Shown here: positions 17,940 through 27,576 of the stretch, one piece after another
How positions within the stretch are numbered: position 1 is the first letter of the stretch
Layout: each line of letters opens with the position of its first letter
Assembly: GCF_032391395.1 (NCBI RefSeq)
Contig: NZ_CP135916.1
Coordinates: forward strand, 682,001-746,000
DNA: 64,000 bases
Reading direction: 5' to 3'
From: Sphingomonas sp. Y38-1Y
Lineage (GTDB): Bacteria > Pseudomonadota > Alphaproteobacteria > Sphingomonadales > Sphingomonadaceae
Translations under genes and position numbers: made by a program
The notes under the pieces: generated by a model
What the model was told of the DNA's origin: nothing
Database searches by the model: none
The model's input: only the letters and a program-made list of their open reading frames with translations

Positions 17940-19061
17940 ATGAACGGCCGAGCTCTCATTCTCTGTACGCAAATGGAATACGGCGGAGTTCAGGTCCGCG
18001 CGCTAGAAATCCAGAAGTACATTACGCAAAGAGGCGGAACTGTCGATGTCGTCTTCCTCTACAAGAAGCGCGAAATATCAGATCGCATAAACAATCTGAA
18101 ATGTCTGATAGAGGGCAAGCCGAAAAACCCCTTTAACGTGCTAGTCGCATTAATAAAGCTTTTTCGCATGATACGATCAGGAAGGTACGATTGTGTCGTG
18201 GGTTTTGCTCATTATTCTTCGCCAATCGCCACATTTCTCGGCTTTATCGCAGGGGTTCCAACTCGCATAGCTACGCAGACTAATCCTCCGCACAAATCTA
18301 AATTCGCCGCTGTTCCGCTCGACAAGGTCTGCGGAACGCTTGGGATTTATACATCGAACATAGCAGCTTCCAGAACGATAGCGGATAATCTTCAATCTTA
18401 TCCAAGGATGTATCTGGAGCGGCTTAAAGTAATAAACAACGGCATAAGAGTTATGAATCCGTCTATGACTAAGAACGAGTCGCGGGAAAGATTTGGCGTT
18501 TCGGATGGAGATGTGCATCTGGTTAGTTGCGGTAGACTATCGGATCAAAAAAACCATAAGTTCATTGTGGAAATGATGAGCTATCTCCCGAGCCACTACA
18601 AACTAAGCATCGTTGGCGAAGGCGAGCTTAAAGACAATATCCAAGCACTTATCAATAGACTAAAATTGGCCAACAGAATTAACTTAGTAGGAGGTTTAAA
18701 TTCCAATGACGTGGCGAACTTTCTGATCGGGGCGGATATCTTCCTCTTCCCGTCAAAATACGAAGCCTTTGGTTTGGCGATGGTCGAAGCAATGGCTGTC
18801 GGCATTCCCGTTGTATGCTCAAGCCATCCGGCTCTGGTTGAGGTCGGCGGATCGGCGGTCGTTGCCCTCCCGATTGTTGATCCGAGCTCATGGGCAGCAG
18901 CGGTCCTCAAGCTTCAAAAATCTGACACGAGAGAACGATATATCGCAAACGGTATGGATCAGGCTCGGACATTTACTTCCGACGTCATGAGCCAAAAGTT
19001 CATGACTGAAATGTTCGGCAAAGTGCTCGAAGCGGAGCATAAACTACAAGGGGGTCGGTAA
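17940..19061 (+). CDS. GT4-family glycosyltransferase
   Basis: A 373-residue GT-B retaining glycosyltransferase. The N-terminal acceptor domain begins LILCTQMEYGGVQVRALEI, with a glycine loop typical of the family. The C-terminal donor domain carries the EX7E motif in KYEAFGLAMVEAM, preceded by LVSCGRLSDQKNH. It should add a sugar to a lipid-linked polysaccharide intermediate at the cytoplasmic face. It is the first gene of an AT-richer cluster with ligase, acetyltransferase and flippase genes. The donor sugar is unknown. Confidence 0.92.
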   Translation: MNGRALILCTQMEYGGVQVRALEIQKYITQRGGTVDVVFLYKKREISDRINNLKCLIEGKPKNPFNVLVALIKLFRMIRSGRYDCVVGFAHYSSPIATFLGFIAGVPTRIATQTNPPHKSKFAAVPLDKVCGTLGIYTSNIAASRTIADNLQSYPRMYLERLKVINNGIRVMNPSMTKNESRERFGVSDGDVHLVSCGRLSDQKNHKFIVEMMSYLPSHYKLSIVGEGELKDNIQALINRLKLANRINLVGGLNSNDVANFLIGADIFLFPSKYEAFGLAMVEAMAVGIPVVCSSHPALVEVGGSAVVALPIVDPSSWAAAVLKLQKSDTRERYIANGMDQARTFTSDVMSQKFMTEMFGKVLEAEHKLQGGR

Positions 19062-19369
19062 AGCACAGCACTTGGCGATTGGGGGCGCGAAATTTGTTGC
19101 TAGCGGTGCTGGAGCAGGGCGCGCCTCGTTGAAGCCGCCGATCGCCGACCGTGCAATCGCTCACTGGACGGCGGCGCCCTTCCAGCCAAGTTCGGCTCTG
19201 GCCACCAACCGCCCAAATGGGTATAAAATCCCGACGGGCTTGGCATCCCAATTGAGCATGCAAAGGCGCGTTGGTCAATCTTATCGTATGAGCCGTTGGG
19301 TTTTAGGCAAAGCCCTAAGTACGTTGTCGAGACATTTAGAACAGTGACGCGGTTGAAAGGGTGTATTTG
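19062..19369. other. intergenic stretch, nothing recognised
   Basis: About 308 bases, locally GC-richer than the genes on both sides. No gene, repeat or terminator that I can support. Confidence 0.4.
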
Positions 19370-20626
19370 GTGCCATCAAAAGGTGTTATCTCGTACGATC
19401 GAATCCTAACAGGATGGATCGCCTTTTCGGTGGCTGCCGCATGCCTTGTATCCATCGGGCCATTTAACGATCAACTGTTTGCCTTTCCGGGTATAAGTCT
19501 GGCTGAGGTTCAGCAATACTTGACCATTGGGTTTTGGTCATTTGCGGGATTGCTGAGCTTGATAGTCGCAAAAGGCGATAAGCTTTATCGTCTTCCGCTG
19601 TCCATTATTGCATTCTTCATCTATGCGGCGCTGAGTGGCATTTGGGCCACTAGCACAGTCGATGGTGTTCAGAAGGGTGCAATCCTAATTGTCGTCGCCG
19701 TGATGGTGTACTTAACTACCATGGCATTAGATGCGCGCCTTTTCATCCGTTCAATCCGAATTAGTACTCTTTTAATCTGCCTCGCCTCTTGGCCGGTCGC
19801 TATTCTCCGGCCTGAAATTGGAACATCAGCATCGTTCTATCATACAGGTGCATGGGAAGGTGTTTTCAATAGCAAGCAGGCTTTGGGCATTAGTGGAGCT
19901 CTGGCGCTATTTAGTTCAATATGCCTCGTTATGGATAGGGATAGCAAGCCAAGTATCCTCGGTATTGTGTGGCTTACCTTTATTGCAACGGTTGGTGCCG
20001 TTACATGTTTCATGTCTGAAAGCCGGGGCGCGGCGCTTGTAGTCATAGTATCTACGATCATGATTTATATCGGTAGCAAGTCCAGGACGGCGCGGCACCT
20101 ATTCGCCCTTGTTCCCATTCTCACGCTTGTCGTAGCGGCTGTCCTAATCGCAATTCTCGCTGTCAGCGGCGATGACGCTTATCAGGTTGGCTCACAACGA
20201 ATAGATCTTACCCAAAGAACGCTCATCTGGCATCATGCATTGCTGCATTGGTTGGACCGCCCACTCTTTGGTTTCGGAACAAACGGATTCTGGAATATAG
20301 AGGCTGTTAACAATTCATTTAAGCTTCAATATGGCTGGTTTATTCCGAACTTCCACAGCGGATATATTGCGATTCTGACAGAACTTGGACTTGTCGGATT
20401 CGTCCTTTTTGCAATTATGACCTTTGCCTATAGCTCTCGGCTATTTAAGATTGGCGGCATTGGTGTTCGAAGCGATATCTCTAGGATCGTAATCCTGGGA
20501 GCACCAGTGATAATTTACATCTTAAATATCTCCGAGACCTTCTTTGGGCGGTCAACAAACTTCGTAAACTGCCTGTATCTGTTTACCATGTTTCAAGCAT
20601 CAAGGCTGTTGCAGAGGCTTGAATGA
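19370..20626 (+). CDS. O-antigen ligase/polymerase-like membrane protein
   Basis: About 418 residues with some 10-12 hydrophobic segments (for example ILIVVAVMVYLTTMAL, LIVGFVLFAIMTFAY-like stretches). A large polar loop near residues 270-330 contains RTLIWHHALLHWLDRPLFGF and WFIPNFHSGYIAILTELG, the region that is conserved in Wzy/WaaL-type O-antigen polymerases and ligases (Wzy_C). It should polymerise or ligate undecaprenyl-linked glycans on the periplasmic side. A GTG at 19370 lies 9 bases after AAGGG, and the GTG at 19361 abuts it, so 19370 is preferred. It overlaps the next gene by 4 bases. Confidence 0.87.
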   Translation: MPSKGVISYDRILTGWIAFSVAAACLVSIGPFNDQLFAFPGISLAEVQQYLTIGFWSFAGLLSLIVAKGDKLYRLPLSIIAFFIYAALSGIWATSTVDGVQKGAILIVVAVMVYLTTMALDARLFIRSIRISTLLICLASWPVAILRPEIGTSASFYHTGAWEGVFNSKQALGISGALALFSSICLVMDRDSKPSILGIVWLTFIATVGAVTCFMSESRGAALVVIVSTIMIYIGSKSRTARHLFALVPILTLVVAAVLIAILAVSGDDAYQVGSQRIDLTQRTLIWHHALLHWLDRPLFGFGTNGFWNIEAVNNSFKLQYGWFIPNFHSGYIAILTELGLVGFVLFAIMTFAYSSRLFKIGGIGVRSDISRIVILGAPVIIYILNISETFFGRSTNFVNCLYLFTMFQASRLLQRLE

Positions 20627-21999
20627 CAAGTCGGGATTTGAACTTGGCTAAATTCACTAGTAAGCGCAGGGCAGCCTTTCGTAACCTGTTCTCAATGGGT
20701 GCGCTGTTGATCCTTCCAGCGGCCGCGTTGTCGGCAAGACGGCCGCTAGAGAGGGAGCCCTTAAAAGGCACACCCGCTGAGAAACTGGTTATTGCGCTGA
20801 AAAGCAAGTCGGCTCTTCTCGACGTCTCACGATCAGTCTCACTAATCGAGACCCTCGGATACGGCGAGGTTGGACGCGGCTCGGCACGCTACGTCAGAGA
20901 CCATGCAATTGCTCCCGAAATTGTCAAACAAATTCCTGAGGCCGTCATCGTCGCAAAGGACGGTAGTGTATTCCGGATCGCTGAGGAACTTCCAACCATC
21001 TACCATTTTGGGGGCGTCGGTACTGGGTACCACGATGACGCCGACGCGTGGGCGGCGTTGTGCCGCTTCGCGGAGACAACGGGTGCCCGTAGAGTTTCGC
21101 TCGCAGGTGCAATCGTTGGAGCGCGACGTCCATTTATTCTGCCAGCCGGGGTCAGTCTCGAAGCGCGTGGGGGGCAGTTTAAGGCTCTTTCTAACTTTAT
21201 AGGCGAAACCGTTGTTTCATCACCTGAGAACCAGCAGTATCGCGATCTAACCATTGATCTCCTCGATATTGATGTTGATGGACAGATGAGTAGCGAAGGG
21301 CGCCCGATCGGCGGATTATGCTTTCCTTGGGCATCATATGTAACGATCGATAAAATATTTGTAAGGAACTGTACCGGTTTTGGAGTGCAGATCAGAAAGG
21401 GTGTTGAAGGCGCCGTCTCAGGCAGTACGCACGAGCTATTTTGTAGCTATATATCGATTATGGCGGCCCAAAACGTGTCGAAAGACGCTGTCGGGTTTTC
21501 TGTCGATGGCTCGGATCATTGCTTTCAGTATGGTGTGGTGTTCGGATTTGCTGTTGGGGGAGCATCTCCAGGCTCAAATAACTTCTTGGGTACTTGGCAT
21601 GTCTGGAGCCGTTATCGCGAGGGTTGGACGCAGATGCGACTGGGTTGGGATGCAAGCGGCGAAGGAAATCGAGCCGTCTTGGAGATTGACAGTCCCGGCT
21701 GTGTAGATGCCTCCGAACCCTCAAGTCTCGCCAATGGTCCTGTAGGAGTTCACCTCCATAACCACGCTATTAGAAACAAGATAGAAATCCTGATCAACGT
21801 ATCTAGGTGGGGAAGTGCATCCTCCATGCCGAAGCCCAAATCTATCATTCCCATCTTTATCGAAACAGGCGGTAACAGAATAGACCTAGATATTGTCGAC
21901 TATTTGGGTAGAGTGAGAAAGAACTCCACCATATCCGATTCTCGTGTTGTGTACTCCGACGAGAAGCTAGCGCCCAAGAACATTGTCAGCGGCGGCTAA
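20623..21999 (+). CDS. exported protein with predicted right-handed beta-helix
   Basis: 458 residues, no named family recognised. A basic N terminus (SKRRAAFRNLFSMGALLILPAAALSA) looks like an export signal, though the arginine pair is one residue out from a standard Tat motif. The middle and C-terminal parts alternate short beta-rich runs with Asn/Asp turns (GVGTGYHDDADAWAALCRF, ITIDLLDIDVDGQ-like segments), which resembles pectate-lyase-like helices seen in polysaccharide lyases and phage tailspikes. It is coupled to the ligase gene by ATGA. A role in trimming or modifying the polysaccharide is my guess from context. Confidence 0.65.
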   Translation: MTSRDLNLAKFTSKRRAAFRNLFSMGALLILPAAALSARRPLEREPLKGTPAEKLVIALKSKSALLDVSRSVSLIETLGYGEVGRGSARYVRDHAIAPEIVKQIPEAVIVAKDGSVFRIAEELPTIYHFGGVGTGYHDDADAWAALCRFAETTGARRVSLAGAIVGARRPFILPAGVSLEARGGQFKALSNFIGETVVSSPENQQYRDLTIDLLDIDVDGQMSSEGRPIGGLCFPWASYVTIDKIFVRNCTGFGVQIRKGVEGAVSGSTHELFCSYISIMAAQNVSKDAVGFSVDGSDHCFQYGVVFGFAVGGASPGSNNFLGTWHVWSRYREGWTQMRLGWDASGEGNRAVLEIDSPGCVDASEPSSLANGPVGVHLHNHAIRNKIEILINVSRWGSASSMPKPKSIIPIFIETGGNRIDLDIVDYLGRVRKNSTISDSRVVYSDEKLAPKNIVSGG

Positions 22000-22155
22000 T
22001 ATCCTAGACGCACAAAGAGGCATCTCGCATCTTTACGTGTAGATCTCCGGTGAAAACTTGGTGTGCAAACGGTGTCCAAGGTTGGTGCCGCGCGGCTAAT
22101 TGGGTGTTCCCTCCAGACTCGCGGCGAGATCTTGGAGGTAACGAGGGAATATCAG

Positions 22156-22665
22156 ATGGTAAAAAAAAATAAAACAATAACGGCCTTTGTCTTTCAAGAC
22201 TGGCATGCAAATTCAGGCAATTTCAAAGGTAGAATATTCCTGGCGTTGTACCGCCTCGCTAAGTGGTTTCATGATGGCAACAAACCTCTGAAAGTCCTAG
22301 GTACTCCGATCATTGCAGGGTACAAGATTGTAAGCCAATTCGGCTTTGGCTGCGATTTTCCATTAACGCTAAGTCTGGGGCCAAGGGCGAAGATCGTGCA
22401 CATACACGGTTTGGTTGTTAACCGAAAAACAAAGATCGGTTCGGATGTGGTCCTTAGAAACGGCGTTACCCTCGGAATAAAGGGCGACGGATTCCCAGGA
22501 GCGCCGATCATTGGCGATCGCGTGGAGTTCGGGTCAAATTCAATTGTTGTTGGGCCTGTTGAGGTCGGCAACGATGTTAAAATCGGCGCAGGCTGTGTTG
22601 TTGTGAAGAACGTACCTTCGGGAGCGATCGCGGTCGGCAACCCTGCGCGTCTAATAATCAGATGA
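22156..22665 (+). CDS. hexapeptide-repeat acetyltransferase (serine-acetyltransferase-like)
   Basis: 169 residues. I chose the ATG at 22156 because GAGGGA lies 7 bases upstream and the family starts near here; the upstream frame extension is not conserved-looking. The C-terminal half carries the left-handed beta-helix hexapeptides (IGSDVVLRNGVTLGIKG, IGDRVEFGSNSIVVGPVEVG, IGAGCVVVKNVPSGAIAVGN), closing with NPARLI. This resembles WcaB/CysE-type O-acetyltransferases in polysaccharide clusters. It probably acetylates a sugar residue using acetyl-CoA. It is probably co-transcribed with the flippase gene. Confidence 0.88.
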   Translation: MVKKNKTITAFVFQDWHANSGNFKGRIFLALYRLAKWFHDGNKPLKVLGTPIIAGYKIVSQFGFGCDFPLTLSLGPRAKIVHIHGLVVNRKTKIGSDVVLRNGVTLGIKGDGFPGAPIIGDRVEFGSNSIVVGPVEVGNDVKIGAGCVVVKNVPSGAIAVGNPARLIIR

Positions 22666-22711
22666 TTGTTGGCCTTTGGGCTTTTCCATTGACCGTAGCG
22701 AGGACAGATCC

Positions 22712-23947
22712 TTGAGGAAAGTCTTTGAGCGCGTGTCCTACCTTAGTGGACCCATAGTCTTCTCTTCCGCGGGATTTGTCGCTTCCTTATTGGTGCAAAA
22801 AACGTGTTCACCGACAGAATTTGGAATATTCGCCTTTGTCCAGGTAGCGATAGCTACCGGCATGGCTCTTTCAAACGGGCTTATAACGGTACCTGCCGCT
22901 TCAAGAATTGCAGAGGGCGGTGATTTTGCAGGCGTCGCGACCGTCTTTATGCCGGTCGGCTTGATGGTGTCACTAGTCGGTGCAACGTTGATTGCCGTTC
23001 CTATTTTCGCAGCGGGCGCAAGCGGAACGGTGCTTCTACTGTCTAGCATATTGGCGTTAATCACATGGGCGCGTTATGCGTATCGTGCGATTTGCCTGGT
23101 TGGTTTGCATCGTAGGTCGGCGAGAAACTCCGACCTAGCATATGGGATTACCCATATTTGCTGCTCGCTTGCTGCATATTCACTGGGACAGCACCAGGTT
23201 GCTACATTTTTGTTTGCACAAGTCTTCGCAGCGCTAATTTCAGCCGTTCCGGTAACGGTGGCTCTGGGTCACGGCTTTTCCTGGAACGAACAAGTAAAAG
23301 GGACATACATTGAACTTTTTAAGCGGTCAGGGGCCGGTCCATTAGCCTCCTCGTTCTGCGGTCAAGTTTCGTCCAGTTCTCACGCTTATGTCACGGCTCT
23401 GTTTTCATCGCCAGCGTCGTTCGCTCCGATCGCCTTGGCGACACTCGTTTATCGTCCGCTCGGCGTCATTCTGACCGGAGTCATGCAGTTCGAGTCCCCT
23501 AGGATTGCCCGAGTAATTCGAGATCGTGGGAGCTTAAGCGCGGGCCTGAGCGCTAGAGCTATAATCAAAGAACTGTTCCTAATACTCTCTGTGTGCTGGT
23601 TAGCAAATGCTGTAGTGGCTATACTTGTGTCGATATACCTTGACGCTCTGGTCACCGATCCATCATATAACTTTGACGAGATTAGGCTTTCAATATTCCT
23701 TATGTCCTTCTTAGTACTTCTGCGATCGCTTCGGGAGCCGCATTCTGCAACTTTGAATCTAAGTGGTTCAAGTATAGAACTCGCAAAAATCAACGCAGTC
23801 TGCGCTGGAATTACGCTGGCGACAGTCACCCTTTTCGCTTTGACCTTCAGGAGCTCGCCGGCGCTTACCATTATTGGTCCACTCATCGGTGAAGCCTTGA
23901 ACCTCCTGGCGGTCGTGCGCCTGTCCAGAGGAAAGACCAGGGTGTGA
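22712..23947 (+). CDS. polysaccharide flippase (Wzx/MATE-like fold)
   Basis: About 411 residues with roughly 12 membrane segments, starting VFERVSYLSGPIVFSSAGF and the conserved polar turn SPTEFGIFAFVQ typical of oligosaccharide flippases. It would move lipid-linked repeat units across the inner membrane. The likely start is TTG at 22712, 7 bases after a GCGAGGA ribosome site; the frame is open to a TTG at 22676. The sequence of late segments is diverged, so the exact family is not certain. Last gene of the 17.9-23.9 kb run. Confidence 0.82.
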   Translation: MRKVFERVSYLSGPIVFSSAGFVASLLVQKTCSPTEFGIFAFVQVAIATGMALSNGLITVPAASRIAEGGDFAGVATVFMPVGLMVSLVGATLIAVPIFAAGASGTVLLLSSILALITWARYAYRAICLVGLHRRSARNSDLAYGITHICCSLAAYSLGQHQVATFLFAQVFAALISAVPVTVALGHGFSWNEQVKGTYIELFKRSGAGPLASSFCGQVSSSSHAYVTALFSSPASFAPIALATLVYRPLGVILTGVMQFESPRIARVIRDRGSLSAGLSARAIIKELFLILSVCWLANAVVAILVSIYLDALVTDPSYNFDEIRLSIFLMSFLVLLRSLREPHSATLNLSGSSIELAKINAVCAGITLATVTLFALTFRSSPALTIIGPLIGEALNLLAVVRLSRGKTRV

Positions 23948-24241
23948 ACTGACTGTTGTCGGGCTCAGCGGCGCTTGAGAGATTGAGGGAGGCACTTGGT
24001 CCGGTCTCTTGATCTCAGGGGATGGCATTGACATCTGCTCGCGTTCTGGTCGATTGTGTTTGTGTCGTTGCCAATGACTGTGAGCACCGGTTGCGGAGTT
24101 ATAATCCTCCGAGTGGCATGACTGTTCTCGAGCGGCTGTTCGGAACATGAATCCCTGGCCGCGATCGTTAGACCGCTACGCATCTGTGCGCCGCCGCGGC
24201 TGATCATGCTTCCCTTCACTCTTCGAGTGCGGCGTTCGACC

Positions 24242-24638
24242 GAGGCCCTACCCGATCGGCCAAGCCTAATTCAGCATCGGCATGAGCCGATACGACCCGA
24301 CCGACTTTGAGTGGCGCGTGATCAAGTCGCTGCTGTCCAACAAGCCGCAGGGTTCGCCTCGCGTCGATGATCGCCGCGTGCTGAACGGAGCCTTCTGGAT
24401 GCTGCGATCCGGTGCGCGGTGGTGCGACCCGCCCGAGCGTTACGGCTCGCGCTCGTGCTTTAGCAAGAGGCTGTACAGCGAGCGTAACCTGATCGAACGG
24501 TTCTTCTCAAAGCTTAAGTACTTCCGCCGCGTCGCCGCCCGCTATGACAAGCTCGCCGCCAATTTCCTCGCCATGGTCCAGCTCGCGTCAATGCGGCTGT
24601 GGCTCCGGGCTTATGAGTTTAAGGGCTAAATTGGCCTC
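24242..24638 (+). mobile_element. internally deleted IS5-family element
   Basis: About 0.4 kb bounded by GAGGCC (24242-24247) and GGCCTC (24633-24638), as at the ends of IS427-group IS5 elements. It contains one in-frame transposase remnant with its centre missing. The right end supplies the last codons and stop of the convergent WecB-like gene. The 290 bases to its left hold no recognisable gene. Confidence 0.75.
24282..24629 (+). pseudogene. IS5-family transposase with internal deletion
   Basis: 115 codons. The first 58 residues (MSRYDPTDFEWRVIKSLLSN to RYGSRSC) are the N terminus of IS5/IS427-type transposases. The last 45 (RNLIERFFSKLKYFRRVAAR and on) are the C terminus with the third catalytic Glu. 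The central 150 or so residues with the two Asp residues are missing, so it cannot be active although the frame is open. Confidence 0.9.
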
Positions 24639-25402
24639 ATTTTTGTATGGCGAAGAAGCCTGTAAAACGAATAAGGGTTCGTAGTTAAGTATCGCCATCC
24701 CAAGCGTCTCGGCTCTTTAACAGAGCGGAACAACCACTCTAGGCAAAGGTTCTGCATCCAGTCCGGGGCTCGAGGAGAATCCCCTGAGAGAAAGCTATAT
24801 AGACCTCCGCAAGTCTTGATCCAACCTACACCTCGAAGGTTAGCCCGATTTCGAACGCACCATAACTCCTGAAGTGGCTTCCCTAGCCCTACCCATAATA
24901 CATCAGCGCCACTTTCGCGAATGTCGCGGCATACCTCAACCTCTTCATCTCGACTGAAGTATCCATTGCGTCGTCCGGCAATTTTCAGCCCAGGATAAAG
25001 TTCAAGCATGCGTTCAACTGCTCGCGCGTTCTGTCTTTCGGAAGCTCCAAGCACGTAGAATGAGAGTCCATTACGAAGAGCAGCTTTAGCCGCGTCATGG
25101 AAAAAGTCGGTGGTCGCGATCCGCTCAGGAAGGGGAGCACGAGTCATTTTGCTCGCGAGAACTACCGATTGCCCGTCAGCGTGTATCCACGACGCTTGCA
25201 TCATGAGATTGTGATACGTGGGATCGCGTCCGGCCAATGCCAGGCCCTGCCCATTGGACGAGAAAACAAGCTTCGGTTCCCAATCCTTGCGGTTTAGCCT
25301 AGCCTTTTCGCAATCCGCTACCATTAAATCCGCGAAGTCGGCACGCGAAACCCGGACAGTCGGCAGACCACCCACGACTATTCGATCGAGAACTTTACTC
25401 AT
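24626..25402 (-). CDS. WecB/TagA/CpsF-family (GT26) glycosyltransferase
   Basis: 258 residues. The family core is intact: the strand LVFSSNGQGLALAGRDP, HADGQSVVLASKM (the DG motif with conserved Asp), FYVLGASERQNARAVERM and VLWVGLGKPLQELW. GT26 enzymes transfer ManNAcA or a glucosyl/GlcNAc-type residue to lipid-linked intermediates in the cytoplasm. ATG at 25402 has GGAG six bases upstream; an ATG at 25456 would add 18 atypical residues. The final codons MRPI and the TAG stop lie within the right end of the neighbouring IS5 remnant, so the natural C terminus has been replaced. Confidence 0.9.
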   Translation of the reverse strand: MSKVLDRIVVGGLPTVRVSRADFADLMVADCEKARLNRKDWEPKLVFSSNGQGLALAGRDPTYHNLMMQASWIHADGQSVVLASKMTRAPLPERIATTDFFHDAAKAALRNGLSFYVLGASERQNARAVERMLELYPGLKIAGRRNGYFSRDEEVEVCRDIRESGADVLWVGLGKPLQELWCVRNRANLRGVGWIKTCGGLYSFLSGDSPRAPDWMQNLCLEWLFRSVKEPRRLGWRYLTTNPYSFYRLLRHTKMRPI

Positions 25403-26238
25403 CGTGGCTCCGAAGGTGGCGCGTTTAAATCTATGCATCAGCCAAAACGTATTCATCTTCCCAGCTGACTAATTGTGCTTCTTTAGCAGGTAATAAGGTG
25501 ATCAATTATCGCGCTATAAAATTTGTCAGGAACCTAAGGCTCCACTGCACCCAAAGTGATTCTATAGCAATGGGCGAAGGTGCGCCGGTTCTTGTTCAAC
25601 TGAGGTCCCTGACTCCCTTCTAACTCATCTTACCAATATAGCGTCGCCCGTAGCGTCCGCTCTCTTCATGATGGCGCGCGAAAGATTGATCTCGGCCGCC
25701 GTTTCTCGAGTTGCTCAAACCATGAAGCACGAAATCCAAGATGGTGGGCGGCGTTTAACAGTCAGAGGTAGGCCGTTCTAGATACCGCGATCTCAAATAG
25801 TCACCCCGTTCCACTTATCTCAAAGCTGAGACAAGGCGCAAGGCTTGGTGCTCCAGAGCGTTCGACGTTTGCCAACGGCGATTCAGCAAAACGTTGGTGG
25901 GTGCCTGTTTCTGCGTCAATCGGCTGAGCGCGGTGATCAGCGTCAGCCCTGGTCTCAGCCGCTGATTAGGTTTCGATCACGTGTGATCGCAAGCGGCAGA
26001 GGTTTGGGGGGCGCGTTCATAGCCGAGCTGAGCACCTCCAGCCCAAGTTGACGCCTTAGTACAGTCAGACGGCAAGCGTCTGATTGGTCGACGGCGGCGC
26101 TGTCGGCTGCGAGGATCAAGCGTGATCGAGGGGAGATGGCCTCGGTGCCAACATCGCGGCTTGGATTTTGCGGATTGCTCTCAGCGAGTCTTGTGGCAGA
26201 GCGCCGACGCGCTACTGTTACTTTATCCGGGGGGCGAA
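25403..26238. other. 836-base gap, no intact gene
   Basis: Mixed composition between the AT-richer cluster and the GC-rich epimerase gene. Short frames at 25845-26051 and upstream of 26239 have no ribosome site or recognisable family. No hairpin or inverted repeat that I can support. Confidence 0.5.
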
Positions 26239-27237
26239 ATGACGGTTCTAATAACGGGGATGGCGGGTTTTATCGGCTATCACTTAGCCGAAGCCCTGCT
26301 CGCTCGCGGTGAGCGGGTGGTCGGGATCGACGATCTCAACGCGTATTACGATCCTGCGCTCAAGCAGGCGCGCCTCGATCGGCTGGACGCGCGGCATGGT
26401 GCTGCCTTTACCTTCCACCGGCTCGACTTCGCCGACGACGCGGCGTTGGCGGCGGCTCTTAAAGGAATTGAGATCGACCGCATCGCGCATCTTGGCGCGC
26501 AGGCGGGCGTCCGCTACTCGCTCGAGAACCCGCGTGCCTATGTCCGCTCCAACCTGGTCGGGCACGTCAACCTGCTCGAGCTCGCGCGCGAGCGGCGGGT
26601 GCGCCATCTCGTCTATGCTTCGTCCTCGTCAGTTTACGGCGCCAACGAAAAGCAGCCGTTCAGCGTCCAGGACCGCGTCGACCATCCCGTCTCGCTCTAT
26701 GCCGCGACCAAGAAGGCGGACGAGCTGATGAGCGAGACCTACGCCCATCTCTACCGCATCTCGCAGACGGGACTGCGCTTCTTCACCGTTTACGGTCCCT
26801 GGGGCCGGCCCGACATGGCGATGTGGATCTTTACCAAGGCGATCCTGGAGGGGCGCCCGATCCCGGTCTTCAATCACGGCAGAATGCAGCGCGACTTCAC
26901 CTATATCGACGACATCATCGCCGGCGTGATCGCCGCGCTCGACAACCCACCGCCCGACGATAGCGCGCTCAAGCCCGGCGGAAGCAAGGCACCGCATCGG
27001 ATCTACAACATCGGCAACAACCGGCCCGAGCAGCTCGGCACGATGATCGACCTGATCGAGGCGGCGTGCGGGCGTCCGGCAATCCGCGACTATCGCGACA
27101 TGCAGCCGGGCGACGTGCCCGCCACCTATGCCGACATCGACGCGATCGCCGGCGACCTGGGCTTCGCGCCGACGACCTCGCTGGCCGAGGGTGTACCCCG
27201 CTTCGTCGAATGGTATCGCGGTTACAATGCCGGCTAA
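26239..27237 (+). CDS. UDP-glucuronate 4-/5-epimerase-type NAD-dependent epimerase
   Basis: 332 residues, short-chain dehydrogenase fold. The NAD site is MTVLITGMAGFIGYHLAEAL, catalytic Ser/Tyr/Lys are in YASSSSVYG and SLYAATKKADE, and FFTVYGPWGRPDMA is the substrate-binding loop of the CapI/LspL group that epimerises UDP-glucuronate to UDP-galacturonate. ATG at 26239 follows a GGGGGG-type ribosome site; upstream in-frame codons are not part of the family. The neighbouring UDP-glucose dehydrogenase would supply its substrate. Confidence 0.92.
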   Translation: MTVLITGMAGFIGYHLAEALLARGERVVGIDDLNAYYDPALKQARLDRLDARHGAAFTFHRLDFADDAALAAALKGIEIDRIAHLGAQAGVRYSLENPRAYVRSNLVGHVNLLELARERRVRHLVYASSSSVYGANEKQPFSVQDRVDHPVSLYAATKKADELMSETYAHLYRISQTGLRFFTVYGPWGRPDMAMWIFTKAILEGRPIPVFNHGRMQRDFTYIDDIIAGVIAALDNPPPDDSALKPGGSKAPHRIYNIGNNRPEQLGTMIDLIEAACGRPAIRDYRDMQPGDVPATYADIDAIAGDLGFAPTTSLAEGVPRFVEWYRGYNAG

Positions 27238-27467
27238 GTGCGTCTGAACGACTTATCGTTGTGCTAAATGAGCTGGTTCCCAATTGACTGTATGAAAGTG
27301 CGATCGGGACCGGCTCGCCAAGCCGCGCTTCTGACGGGTGTATCGCAATTGTTCGCTAAGCCGAGCGAAGTCAATTGTGGACCACTAATTGGCGTGGAGG
27401 ATGCGCTTGTAAGCGGATCAGCCAACCCCCCAGATTGTCATTTCGGCGACTAGCGAAGACCGGTCTG

Positions 27468-27496
27468 GTGGTCACCTCGCACCCCGGGGTGACCAC
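27468..27496. terminator. hairpin between convergent epimerase and ugd genes
   Basis: GTGGTCACC (27468-27476) pairs with GGTGACCAC (27488-27496) over 9 bp with an 11-base loop. It has no U-tract on either strand, so it is a candidate bidirectional terminator rather than a sure one. The remainder of the 339-base gap shows nothing else. Confidence 0.5.
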
Positions 27497-27576
27497 GCCT
27501 TAAGATCTACACGGTTCGGCCATCGGCGGACTATGTCGAGCTGCCTCAGATTGAAAGAATTGTTAGCGCGGGGGCT

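Noticed and set aside
25845..26051. Short frame considered as an IS remnant
   Set aside because: I could not match it to any transposase family.
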